This document shows positions 1-6,201 of a DNA stretch of 6,324 nucleotides, one piece after another. The stretch spans positions 1 through 6,324 of the forward strand of contig SKNC01000016.1 in assembly GCA_007120745.1 (NCBI GenBank), given 5' to 3'. The position numbers and the translations under genes were made by a program. The notes beneath the pieces are model-generated. The model saw nothing but the letters and a program-made list of their open reading frames with translations, ran no database searches and was not told where the DNA came from. This stretch comes from Bacillota bacterium (lineage in GTDB: Bacteria; Bacillota; Dethiobacteria; SKNC01). The first letter of the stretch is position 1; each line of letters starts with the position of its first letter.

Positions 1-1155
1 GTGGCCGAAGCTGTAAGACTCTGCAGGCCAGGAGTTATTTCTGCCTATCCCATCACCCCCCAGACCCATATTGTTGAGAAGCTGGCGGATTTTGTAGCAA
101 ACGGTCAACTGCATTGTGAATTTGTTAATGTGGAGAGCGAGCATTCTGCGGCATCGGTGGTGCTGGGTTCCCTGGCTGCCGGGGCCAGGTCTTATACCGC
201 CAGCAGTTCCCAGGGGCTTCTCTTGATGTCGGAGGTTTTATATAATATTGCCGGACTCCGGCTTCCCCTGGTAGTGACCTGTGCTAACCGTGCGGTTTCG
301 GCTCCCTTGAGTATCTGGAATGATCAGCAGGATTCAGAGGCTTTAAGAGATGCAGGCATGGTACAGCTGTATGTGGAAAATATCCAGGAGGTTATGGATT
401 ATCATCTTTATGCATTTCGCCTGGCAGAAGACCCCAGGGTTTTGCTGCCGGTCATGGTCTGTATGGATGGTTTTATTTTAACTCATGCCTACGAAGCGGT
501 GGACGTTCCGGAACAGGAGAAAGTAGATTTATTTTTACCAGAGTATTCCCTTCAGGAGAAACTGGACACCAAAGACCCTATCAGTATGGGAATTGTGGCC
601 GATGCCCGTTTCTACATGGAAACCCGTTATGCAATACAGGAAACCATGAAAGAAGCGCAGATTATTATGAAAGAAATTAAAGACCAGTTTGAAAAGACGT
701 TTGACCGGGAAATTCATGTATTCTTTGAGCCGTACTGCCTGGAAGATGCCGAAAAAGTAATTGTATCCAGGGGTTCTGTAGCCGGTACCGTAAAAGATGT
801 TGTGGATGAAATGCGAGAGGAAGGGCAAAAAGTAGGCGCCCTTAAAGTAATATCCTACCGGCCTTTTCCCGCAGAAAAACTGTACGAAGCATTAAAGGGA
901 ATTCCCCAGGTGGCGGTTTTAGACCGGGCCATCTCCCTGGGGGGCTTTGGAACAATGTATACCGAGTTCAAAGCGCTTTTTCAGGGCAGGCAAAATAGCC
1001 CAAAAATCAGCGGTTTTATTGGAGGCCTGGGGCAGAGGGATATTACCAAAGAAAATATTCGGGAAATCTATAAGAAGCTGGAAGAGGAAGAAGTCTCCTG
1101 CCATTTCTTAAACCTGAACCAGGAATATCTCATGCAGGCCAGAAGGTACACCTAA
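1..1155 (+). CDS. porA: Pyruvate/2-oxoacid:ferredoxin oxidoreductase, alpha subunit (5'-truncated by window edge)
   Basis: Alpha subunit of the multi-subunit, cytoplasmic enzyme that oxidatively decarboxylates pyruvate (or a related 2-oxoacid) to acyl-CoA and CO2 and passes electrons to ferredoxin. Seen: the family N-terminal block with YPITPQTHIVE at residues 16-26, VESEHSA at 44-50, the SSSQGL turn at 68-73 and the IWNDQQDS stretch at 105-112. A second domain from about residue 250 (VIVSRGSVAGT, then VISYRPFP) matches the C-terminal domain that completes the alpha chain. The GTG at base 1 is probably not the start. It reads as the internal Val of the family's ...AVAEAV(K/R)LCRP segment, so roughly ten residues should lie upstream of the window. 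The gene ends with TAA at 1153-1155. porB follows, but 250 bp away with a repeat element between, which is unusual for this pair. Pyruvate is the likeliest substrate; a branched-chain 2-oxoacid form cannot be excluded. Confidence 0.95.
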   Translation: MAEAVRLCRPGVISAYPITPQTHIVEKLADFVANGQLHCEFVNVESEHSAASVVLGSLAAGARSYTASSSQGLLLMSEVLYNIAGLRLPLVVTCANRAVSAPLSIWNDQQDSEALRDAGMVQLYVENIQEVMDYHLYAFRLAEDPRVLLPVMVCMDGFILTHAYEAVDVPEQEKVDLFLPEYSLQEKLDTKDPISMGIVADARFYMETRYAIQETMKEAQIIMKEIKDQFEKTFDREIHVFFEPYCLEDAEKVIVSRGSVAGTVKDVVDEMREEGQKVGALKVISYRPFPAEKLYEALKGIPQVAVLDRAISLGGFGTMYTEFKALFQGRQNSPKISGFIGGLGQRDITKENIREIYKKLEEEEVSCHFLNLNQEYLMQARRYT

Positions 1156-1171
1156 GGGCTCTAACAAGACA

Positions 1172-1203
1172 ACAAGACAAGGGGACGGTTCTCTTGTCTT
1201 ATT
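1172..1203 (+). repeat. GGGACGGTTCT repeat, copy A (left arm, hairpin)
   Basis: Contains a perfect 8-bp stem, AAGACAAG (1174-1181) with CTTGTCTT (1193-1200), around an 11-nt loop carrying GGGACGGTTCT. It shares a 21-bp identical segment (1182-1202) with copy B and is the inverted partner of copy C. It sits 17 nt after the porA stop codon, so in RNA it would form a hairpin just behind porA. There is no U-run after it, so a rho-independent terminator role is not supported. Confidence 0.85.
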
Positions 1204-1217
1204 CAGAAGAAACAGAG

Positions 1218-1246
1218 AAGACACAGGGACGGTTCTCTTGTCTTAT
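1218..1246 (+). repeat. GGGACGGTTCT repeat, copy B (direct to copy A)
   Basis: Same orientation as copy A and matching 1174-1202 over 29 nt with two mismatches (CA instead of AG at 1224-1225). The mismatches shorten the hairpin to a 6-bp stem, AAGACA with TGTCTT (1239-1244). The 44-bp spacing from copy A suggests tandem acquisition or a nested element. Confidence 0.8.
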
Positions 1247-1306
1247 AATATAAAAATATAGTTTATTTCAGATATAATATATTCATTGTTTTAATTTAAA
1301 AAAGAA

Positions 1307-1337
1307 AATAAGACAGAGAACCGTCCCCTTGTCTTGT
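1307..1337 (-). repeat. GGGACGGTTCT repeat, copy C (right arm, inverted)
   Basis: Reverse-complement copy of the left arm. Its first 23 nt (1337 back to 1315) are identical to 1172-1194; one T is then missing and the rest matches. Its own hairpin pairs AAGACA (1310-1315) with TGTCTT (1330-1335). It ends about 70 nt before the porB start codon. Confidence 0.82.
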
Positions 1338-1405
1338 CGGAGATCCTGGCTTTGATGATGATGAACAATTTATATAACAACTCTTTTTTGGAGAGGGTGA
1401 GATAA

Positions 1406-2296
1406 ATGAAGGACAGTTTGTTTTCTCCTGGCCATGCTTTATGTGCCGGATGCGGCCAGTCTATAGCCGCCAGGATATTAATTGATACATCGGGCCCTGA
1501 TACAATCATAGCCAATGCCACAGGCTGCCTGGAGGTTTCCACATCATTGTTTCCGACTTCCTCCTGGGAGGTACCCTGGATTCATTCACTTTTTGAAAAT
1601 ACTGCCGCGGTAGCGGCCGGGATTGAGGCTGCCTTGAAATATAAAGGTATGTTAGATGATGTAAAGGTGATTGCCCAGGCAGGTGATGGGGGAACGGCTG
1701 ATATTGGTCTTCAGGCACTTTCCGGGATGTGGGAGAGGGGACACGATGTGCTTTACGTGTGCTATGACAATTCCGCCTACATGAATACCGGGGTACAGAG
1801 AAGCAGCCTGACCCCCTATGGAGCATCCACCACTACCAGCCCGGCAGGTTCCCATTCCGTGGGGAACCCTCTGCGGGAAAAGAATATGATAAAAATTGCC
1901 GCAGCCCACTATATTCCCTATGCTGCCTCTGCCTCCATAGGGTATCCCAGAGACCTGCGCCGGAAGGTTAAAAAAGCATTGAGCATCAGGGGCCCCAAAT
2001 ACCTGCACATTTTTGTTCCCTGCCCTCTGGGCTGGCGCCATGAACCCAGGCTCTCTGTGAAAATAGGGCAGTTGGCCGTAAAAACCGGGGTATTTCCCAT
2101 GGTGGAATATGAATATGGAGAGTTGACCTCTGTTTACAAACTGAAGGAGGTTTTACAAGTTGAGGAATACTTAAAGCCCCAGGGCAGGTTTTCCCACCTC
2201 TTTGACGATTCTCCGGAAGCTTTGGAGCATATAAAAAAGATACAGGGTTATGCTGATTATAATATAAAGCAATATGGCCTTCGGAAGGAGTCATAA
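1406..2296 (+). CDS. porB: Pyruvate/2-oxoacid:ferredoxin oxidoreductase, beta subunit (ThDP- and Fe-S-binding)
   Basis: Beta subunit carrying the thiamine diphosphate and the proximal [4Fe-4S] cluster of the enzyme whose alpha subunit is encoded just upstream. Seen: GHALCAGCG at residues 9-17 with Cys13 and Cys16, ATGCLEV with Cys41, and a late Cys206 in VPCPLGW, together the four cysteines expected to hold the cluster. The ThDP motif starts with GDGGT at 93-97 and runs to Asn122 in YDNSAYMNTG. SLFENTAAVAAG (61-72) and TPYGASTTTSPAG (136-148) are further strong family blocks. The length of 296 aa is normal and the chain appears intact. The start is well supported: the purine-rich GGAGAGGGTGA at 1390-1400 lies just before ATG 1406. 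The gene is separated from porA by a repeat element, so its expression may depend on read-through across those hairpins or on a promoter inside the AT-rich centre. Confidence 0.95.
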   Translation: MKDSLFSPGHALCAGCGQSIAARILIDTSGPDTIIANATGCLEVSTSLFPTSSWEVPWIHSLFENTAAVAAGIEAALKYKGMLDDVKVIAQAGDGGTADIGLQALSGMWERGHDVLYVCYDNSAYMNTGVQRSSLTPYGASTTTSPAGSHSVGNPLREKNMIKIAAAHYIPYAASASIGYPRDLRRKVKKALSIRGPKYLHIFVPCPLGWRHEPRLSVKIGQLAVKTGVFPMVEYEYGELTSVYKLKEVLQVEEYLKPQGRFSHLFDDSPEALEHIKKIQGYADYNIKQYGLRKES

Positions 2297-2310
2297 TTAA
2301 GGCCTGAGAA

Positions 2311-2316
2311 GGGGAG
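2311..2316 (+). promoter_or_regulatory. Ribosome-binding site for the TTG-started PfkB kinase gene
   Basis: GGGGAG seven bases before TTG 2324 selects this non-ATG start. The resulting N-terminus (MPGLIYGFGALNVDLIF) begins right at the first beta strand of the PfkB fold, where family members usually begin. Confidence 0.75.
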
Positions 2317-2323
2317 ATTATAT

Positions 2324-3277
2324 TTGCCTGGTTTAATATACGGGTTTGGAGCATTGAACGTGGATTTAATCTTTCAAGTACCCGGGGATACGGCAAAAGA
2401 TTTGCCATACAGGCCGGGCTGTGAATATGTGAAGGATCCCTTCAAAGCTGCAGAACTGCTGGACGTAATAAAAGAGCAGGGAATTCTCAGGGCAAGACAT
2501 GGAGGAGGATCGGCGGCCAATGTTGTGGTTGCTCTGTCCCGCCTGGGATTTCCCTGTGTTTTTCTAGGAAGGGTCGGGGAAGATGCAGAGGGAGACTTTT
2601 TGCTGGAAACCCTGGAAAAGGTGGACAAAGGGGATATCATAAAATGCGGAAAAAGTGGTCTTTGCATTACCCTTCTGCTGGGGGACAGCAGAGACCGCTC
2701 CCTGATAATCTGTCCCAATACCAATGATGAAATGGAATATAAAGACCTTCCCATACAGAAGATTAAAGAAGAAGCCAGGTGGGTTCATTTTACCTCTTTT
2801 CACGGAGATAAGCCTTTTGAAGCCCAGTGCCGGCTGATAGAACAGCTCCCTCCCCGGGTTAAAACCAGCCTGGACCCCGGTATATTTTATGCCAGAAGGG
2901 GATTGGATTCACTGAAGCCCCTGCTTCATCGGGCAAGTTATGTTTTTCCGGAAGAAAATGAAGTGGAGCTGTTAACCGGTCTTTCCTGGCGGGAGGGCTG
3001 CCGGAAGCTTTTGGAGATGGGGCCTGAAGCAGTACTTTGTACACTGGGGGAGGAGGGTGTTTTCTGCCTCCATGCTTCAGGAGAATTTATCATACCCGCA
3101 CCGAAAGTTTCCGTAGTAGATACCACCGGAGCCGGGGACGTATTTGCAGCCGGTTTCATTGCCGCCCGTCTTAAAGGTTGCAGCCTGGAGGACAGCGTAA
3201 AGAGCGGAATTTTCTGGGCCTCCCGCAGCGTTACCGGTATGGGGAGAGATAAATACCCTTCCCCTGGGGATGAGTAA
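2324..3277 (+). CDS. PfkB-family (ribokinase-like) carbohydrate/nucleoside kinase
   Basis: Cytoplasmic ATP-dependent kinase that phosphorylates a hydroxyl of a sugar, nucleoside or related small molecule. Seen in order: GFGALNVDLIF (7-17), the substrate-binding start of the fold; the first PfkB signature GGGSAANVVVALSRLG (60-75); ENEVELLTG (211-219) with the N-x-x-E motif at Asn212 and Glu215 (Mg/phosphate contacts in this family); and the second signature DTTGAGDVFAAGF (266-278), whose GAGD gives the anion hole and the catalytic base Asp272. The length of 317 aa is typical and nothing appears broken. Substrate specificity cannot be read from these motifs. The gene starts 27 nt after the porB stop with its own ribosome-binding site, so it is probably co-transcribed with porB, although a link to 2-oxoacid metabolism is not obvious. 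Confidence 0.92.
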   Translation: MPGLIYGFGALNVDLIFQVPGDTAKDLPYRPGCEYVKDPFKAAELLDVIKEQGILRARHGGGSAANVVVALSRLGFPCVFLGRVGEDAEGDFLLETLEKVDKGDIIKCGKSGLCITLLLGDSRDRSLIICPNTNDEMEYKDLPIQKIKEEARWVHFTSFHGDKPFEAQCRLIEQLPPRVKTSLDPGIFYARRGLDSLKPLLHRASYVFPEENEVELLTGLSWREGCRKLLEMGPEAVLCTLGEEGVFCLHASGEFIIPAPKVSVVDTTGAGDVFAAGFIAARLKGCSLEDSVKSGIFWASRSVTGMGRDKYPSPGDE

Positions 3278-3448
3278 TGATATAATTATTTAAGCAAAAT
3301 ACATTTATTTTGAGCTGCTTAATCAGGTTCATATCACTGAAATGCTGATTTCATATTATTTGTTTAAAACATAGCTTGCAGTTAAAAGGATAACAAAGCA
3401 GTAAAAAGAGAGAAGGATTGGTGGGATTCTCTTAGATTTTCTTTTAAG
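3278..3448 (+). other. AT-rich intergenic leader with weak inverted repeats
   Basis: This gap after the kinase gene holds no ORF worth calling. It contains three small inverted repeats: TTAAGCA/TGCTTAA (3290-3296 with 3316-3322), TGAAAT/ATTTCA around a GCTG loop (3338-3353), and AAGAGA/TCTCTT (3406-3411 with 3428-3433). The last one places an AAGGATTGGTGG purine-rich stretch in its loop. None is followed by a T-run, so I do not call a terminator, and I find no convincing -35/-10 pair. It may be the leader of a new transcription unit. Confidence 0.4.
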
Positions 3449-4366
3449 ATGATGAGAGATGAACGCCTAAAATATAACATAACTACAGAGGTGTTTAAAC
3501 AAGTGGAAAAATTTAAATTAGGCTGGTTTTCCACCGGGAGAGACCATGCTGCCAGAGATCTCCTGGATGTGGTTTTACGGGACATCCAACGGGGTGTAAT
3601 TCCCCGGTGTGAGGTTTCCTACGTTTTCTGCAGCCGGGAAGAGGGAGAAGACCAGGAAAGTGACAATTTTATTAAACAGGTTCGGGGAAAAAACATTCCC
3701 CTGGTTTGGTATTCTTCCCAAAAATTTAAGCCGGAGCAGAGAAAAAGAGGTCTGGAACTGGAAAAGCTTGGAGATTCAAGGACAATTGAAGAATGGCGCC
3801 GTGATTACGACCGGGAAGTGAAAGAACGGATTAAAGATTTTTCTGTTGACCTGGTGGTTTTAGCGGGGTACATGCTGGTGGTAGGGGAAGAAATGTGTCA
3901 GGAATATCCCATGATTAACCTGCACCCGGCCGGGCCAGGCGGGCCCAAAGGGGCCTGGGAGGAGGTTATCTGGGAACTGATGATGAACAGGTCTGAGGAA
4001 ACGGGAGTAATGATGCACCTGGTTACTCCGGAGCTGGATGAAGGTCCGCCGGTGACCTACTGTCTGTTTTCCATTAATGAACCTTCCATGGAACCTCTAT
4101 GGAAAGAGCTGGAAGAAAAAGAGCAGCAGCAGCCGGATTTTCTCAAAAATGGAGGAGTAAAAGCGGCTCAAGAACTTTCGCTGTTTCATAAAATCCGGGA
4201 AAAGGGACTGATCCGGGAGTTTCCCTTAATCAGCGCTACGGTGAAGGTGTTTGCTGAAGGAAAAGTGCGAATTGATGGCCAAAGAATTCTGGATTCCAGG
4301 GGTAGAGAACTTACCGAAGGTTATGACCTGACGGAAATAATGGAACAAACTATACATCTTGATTAA
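3449..4366 (+). CDS. Divergent PurN-type formyltransferase-domain protein
   Basis: Member of the formyltransferase fold family that transfers a formyl group from 10-formyltetrahydrofolate, as PurN does to glycinamide ribonucleotide. Seen: an N-terminal nucleotide/phosphate loop-like GWFSTGRDHAARDLLD (25-40); VDLVVLAGYMLVVGEEM (133-149), a hallmark PurN strand; INLHPAGPGGP (156-166) with Asn157 and His159; and LDEGP (196-200) with Asp197. Together these are the Asn/His/Asp catalytic triad. The C-terminal FHKIREKGLIREFPLI...VKVFAEGKVRI (246-275) matches the last PurN helix region. Odd points: 305 aa against about 200 for PurN, a charged insertion near 61-130, another near 211-245, and a Gly/Pro-rich loop where PurN has HPSLLPxFPG. 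No other purine gene is nearby. The substrate may therefore differ from GAR. The start is uncertain: ATG 3449 and ATG 3452 lack a good ribosome-binding site. It could simply be an unrecognised purine enzyme. Confidence 0.8.
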   Translation: MMRDERLKYNITTEVFKQVEKFKLGWFSTGRDHAARDLLDVVLRDIQRGVIPRCEVSYVFCSREEGEDQESDNFIKQVRGKNIPLVWYSSQKFKPEQRKRGLELEKLGDSRTIEEWRRDYDREVKERIKDFSVDLVVLAGYMLVVGEEMCQEYPMINLHPAGPGGPKGAWEEVIWELMMNRSEETGVMMHLVTPELDEGPPVTYCLFSINEPSMEPLWKELEEKEQQQPDFLKNGGVKAAQELSLFHKIREKGLIREFPLISATVKVFAEGKVRIDGQRILDSRGRELTEGYDLTEIMEQTIHLD

Positions 4367-4369
4367 AAA

Positions 4370-4415
4370 AACCTGCGTAGATGAATCTTAAAGCTGTCAG
4401 AGCAGCCGGCAGGTT
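4370..4415 (+). other. Inverted repeat (possible RNA stem-loop) ahead of the HAD gene
   Basis: AACCTGC (4370-4376) pairs perfectly with GCAGGTT (4409-4415). Inside it, GCTG (4393-4396) can pair with CAGC (4403-4406). The structure starts four bases after the formyltransferase stop and ends about 20 bases before the ribosome-binding site of the next gene. It has no trailing U-run, so it looks more like an RNA-processing or stability element than a classical terminator. The stem is short and could be chance. Confidence 0.4.
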
Positions 4416-4432
4416 GAAGATAAAAAAGCTTT

Positions 4433-4440
4433 AAAGGGGG
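4433..4440 (+). promoter_or_regulatory. Ribosome-binding site deciding the HAD gene start
   Basis: AAAGGGGG directly touches ATG 4441, leaving no spacer, but lies six bases before the in-frame GTG 4447. GTG 4447 is therefore the better start; it gives MKKLIAFDLEGP, with the nucleophile motif at the usual distance from the N-terminus. Confidence 0.65.
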
Positions 4441-4446
4441 ATGCAA

Positions 4447-5469
4447 GTGAAAAAATTAATTGCCTTTGACCTGGAGGGACCTCTGTCTCCCATGGACCAT
4501 GCTTTTGAATCTATGGCCCTGGTGGAGAATGGAGACAAGATATTTTCTGTTTTAAGCCGTTATGATGACCTGCTGGCTCTGGAGGGCAAGGAAGGATATG
4601 AACCCGGGGATACCCTATCCCTCATTATTCCGTTTCTTCTCAGCCACCGGATCAAGGAAAAGGACCTGGTGGAGGTTTCTTCCCGGGCAGGCCTGGTGAA
4701 TGGAGCCAGGGAAATGATGGAGGATTTGGCAGGGAGAGGGTGGCACGTGCACATTATCTCCACTTCCTACCGTCAGCATGCCCACAGCATTGCCCAACGT
4801 CTAGGGGTTCCTATTACCCGGGATGGAGAACAGGTGGTTTTCTGCACGGAGCTTTCCCTGGACGAGCAGTATTCCCACCTGAAAAAAGAGGATTTTTCCC
4901 TGATGGAGGGGGTTGAAAAACATATTTTGGACAACCTCTATATAGAAGACCTGGATTCAGGAGAAAAAGACCGGGAGATGAAAACATACCTGGATAACTT
5001 TTTTTGGAAACAGCTGAAGGGAACCCGATTGGGGGATATTTTTACCGGGATTCGAGTGATGGGAGGCCGCCGTAAGGTAAGGGCTGTGGAAATAATTCTG
5101 CAGAGGCACAGGGCTTTTTTGGAGAATATCGCCGTGGTGGGAGACAGTATAACAGATTTTCAAATGCTTAAAGCCGTGGAAGCCGGGGGAGGCCTGGCCG
5201 TAGTTTTTAATTGAAATGCTTATGCTCTCTCATATGGAACCTGTTCCCTGGCCACTACGGATATGCAGAAACTTCATTATTTGCTGGACCTGTGGGTGCA
5301 GGGGGGTCGAGAAAAAGTCAGACAGGAAGTTAAAATTCGATACGATTCCGGAAAAGAACCCTTTTATCACTGGCTGGTGGGGAAAGAAGCTTCTGAAATT
5401 CAGGAAATTGTTGAAGTTCATAAAGAAACCAGAAACCTGGTGCGGGGCCGGGCAGCCAAACTGGGATAG
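4447..5469 (+). pseudogene. HAD-family phosphatase (EhaR-like) interrupted by an in-frame TGA
   Basis: HAD-superfamily hydrolase, probably a small-molecule phosphatase acting in the cytoplasm. Counting from GTG 4447, the motifs are: FDLEGPLSP at 7-15 (nucleophile Asp8, with Glu10 in place of the usual second Asp), IISTS at 103-107 (motif II), Lys210 (motif III) and GDSITD at 232-237 (motif IV). Codon 256 (5212-5214) is TGA, directly after GGGLAVVFN. The same frame then continues for 84 codons, beginning NAYALSYGTCSLATTDMQ, to a TAG at 5467-5469. I recall homologues reading ...FNGN.YAL..., so the TGA replaces a Gly (GGA to TGA is one base change). The DLEGPLSP type resembles proteins annotated in methanogens as energy-converting hydrogenase A subunit R; no hydrogenase genes are here and I infer nothing about hydrogenase. 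All four catalytic motifs precede the stop, so the 255-aa product might fold, but it loses about a quarter of the chain. Sequencing error, true nonsense mutation or recoding are all possible. Confidence 0.8.
5212..5214 (+). other. In-frame TGA at a probable conserved glycine codon
   Basis: This is the only TGA that would end a main gene in the window; all other genes here end in TAA or TAG. There is no frame change: residues on both sides read as one HAD protein. The downstream sequence offers only a 4-bp hairpin (GGAA at 5236-5239 with TTCC at 5244-5247) without the GU apex of a bacterial SECIS, so selenocysteine insertion is not supported. Confidence 0.8.
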
Positions 5470-5495
5470 AGAGTCTTGTAAAAAAACTGGAGGCT

Positions 5496-5500
5496 GGAGG
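5496..5500 (+). promoter_or_regulatory. Ribosome-binding site fixing the LysE-family start
   Basis: GGAGG nine bases before ATG 5510. It marks this ATG as the start even though the frame is open back to 5216. Confidence 0.75.
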
Positions 5501-5509
5501 ATTGTTTTT

Positions 5510-6151
5510 ATGGAGTTAATTTTTATATTTTTTTCCGCTATGGTCCTGGGCTTTTCCGGGGCTGTGGTCCCCGGCCCCCTGCTGTCGGTTACGGTTCGGG
5601 AAACATTGAGAAGAGGGATCTCTGCAGGCCCTCTTCTTATTTCAGGGCATGCCCTCCTGGAGCTGGGTGTAACCCTGGCCCTGGTTTATGGCCTCAGTGT
5701 ACTTATAGCCAGTCCCGTGGTAGGCGGGACCTTTGGAATATTGGGTGGGATGGTGCTGGTTTGGATGGGGTATGGCATGGTTCGGGAAGCCCGCCAGAAA
5801 ACCTTTCAGTTGGAAGTCGGAGGGGCGGTAAAGGGGTCCGTGCTGGGCCCTGTGGGGACCGGTGCGCTGGTGAGCCTAATGAATCCTTACTTTACCTTAT
5901 GGTGGGGAACCGTGGGAGCTGGATATGTGGTAATATCCCTGCAGTACGGTCTTGCCGGTATCGTTTCCTTTTTTTTGGGCCACATCTCTGCGGATTTTAT
6001 CTGGTACACCATGGTTTCCTGGGTTGTCGTCCGGGGCAGCGGCAGAATTTCTCCCAGGCTGTACCAGGGAATTACCGGCGCCTGTGGAGTTTTTCTGATT
6101 GGCATGGCTTTGTTTTTCCTGTACAGCGGAATTAACTTTTTTGCTTCATAA
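5510..6151 (+). CDS. LysE/RhtB-family membrane exporter
   Basis: Integral membrane protein of the LysE translocator family, which typically exports amino acids or similar small metabolites. The 213-aa product has the usual length and about six hydrophobic segments, near residues 3-24, 41-65, 70-92, 112-133, 137-168 and 185-207. Diagnostic features are GAVVPGP (17-23) at the end of the first membrane segment, the following RETLRRGISAGPLLISGHALLE (30-51), and the NP pair at 125-126 in LMNPYFTLWWGTVG. The same frame is open upstream to ATG 5216. The extra 98 residues from there are charged and non-hydrophobic and overlap the C-terminal HAD coding in another frame, so I reject the longer form. 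The gap to the HAD TAG is 40 nt, which suggests co-transcription. The substrate is unknown. Confidence 0.9.
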   Translation: MELIFIFFSAMVLGFSGAVVPGPLLSVTVRETLRRGISAGPLLISGHALLELGVTLALVYGLSVLIASPVVGGTFGILGGMVLVWMGYGMVREARQKTFQLEVGGAVKGSVLGPVGTGALVSLMNPYFTLWWGTVGAGYVVISLQYGLAGIVSFFLGHISADFIWYTMVSWVVVRGSGRISPRLYQGITGACGVFLIGMALFFLYSGINFFAS

Positions 6152-6201
6152 TAAAAATTGCACAAAAAATTCAAAAATTGCTACTTTTGTTAGAATATTC
6201 A

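Larger units (their letters stand above)
1172..1337. mobile_element. MITE/REPIN-like non-autonomous element bounded by inverted repeats
   Basis: The arms 1172-1203 and 1307-1337 are inverted copies of each other, differing by one missing T. They enclose a very AT-rich centre with no gene. A third copy (1218-1246) lies inside in the same orientation as the left arm. Each copy is itself a small hairpin with arms of the AAGACAAG/CTTGTCTT type. From memory, repeats with the GGGACGGTTCT core occur in many anaerobic Firmicutes, often next to IS200-like (RAYT/TnpA_REP) transposases; no transposase is present here. I see no target-site duplication, which fits single-strand IS200/IS605-type transposition but does not prove it. 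The element separates two genes that are normally adjacent, so insertion into a pre-existing por operon is a reasonable inference. Confidence 0.65.

Noticed and set aside
1..3. GTG at base 1 as the true porA start
   Set aside because: It matches an internal Val of the conserved alpha-subunit N-terminus and lies exactly on the window edge, so the gene is simply truncated by the window.
1174..1203. Rho-independent terminator after porA
   Set aside because: The hairpin is formed by the mobile repeat, has an AT-rich stem and a large loop, and is followed by ATTCAG rather than a T-run.
1172..1337. CRISPR array (three copies of a roughly 30-bp repeat)
   Set aside because: The copies are in mixed orientation, with unequal gaps (14 and 60 nt) and no regular spacers; inverted-repeat geometry explains them better.
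1506..2041. Overlapping minus-strand ORFs of 106 and 129 codons across porB
   Set aside because: They are composition shadows of the porB coding strand: no recognisable domain, and they overlap a well-supported gene.
5212..5260. Selenocysteine insertion at the HAD TGA
   Set aside because: The downstream sequence gives only a 4-bp hairpin with a CCTG loop, no GU apex and no bulged U. The position is a probable glycine in a non-redox enzyme.
1..6151. Alternative genetic code (TGA read as Gly or Trp)
   Set aside because: porA, porB, the kinase, the formyltransferase and the LysE gene use ordinary GGN and TGG codons and contain no in-frame TGA. One isolated TGA does not indicate a recoded genome.
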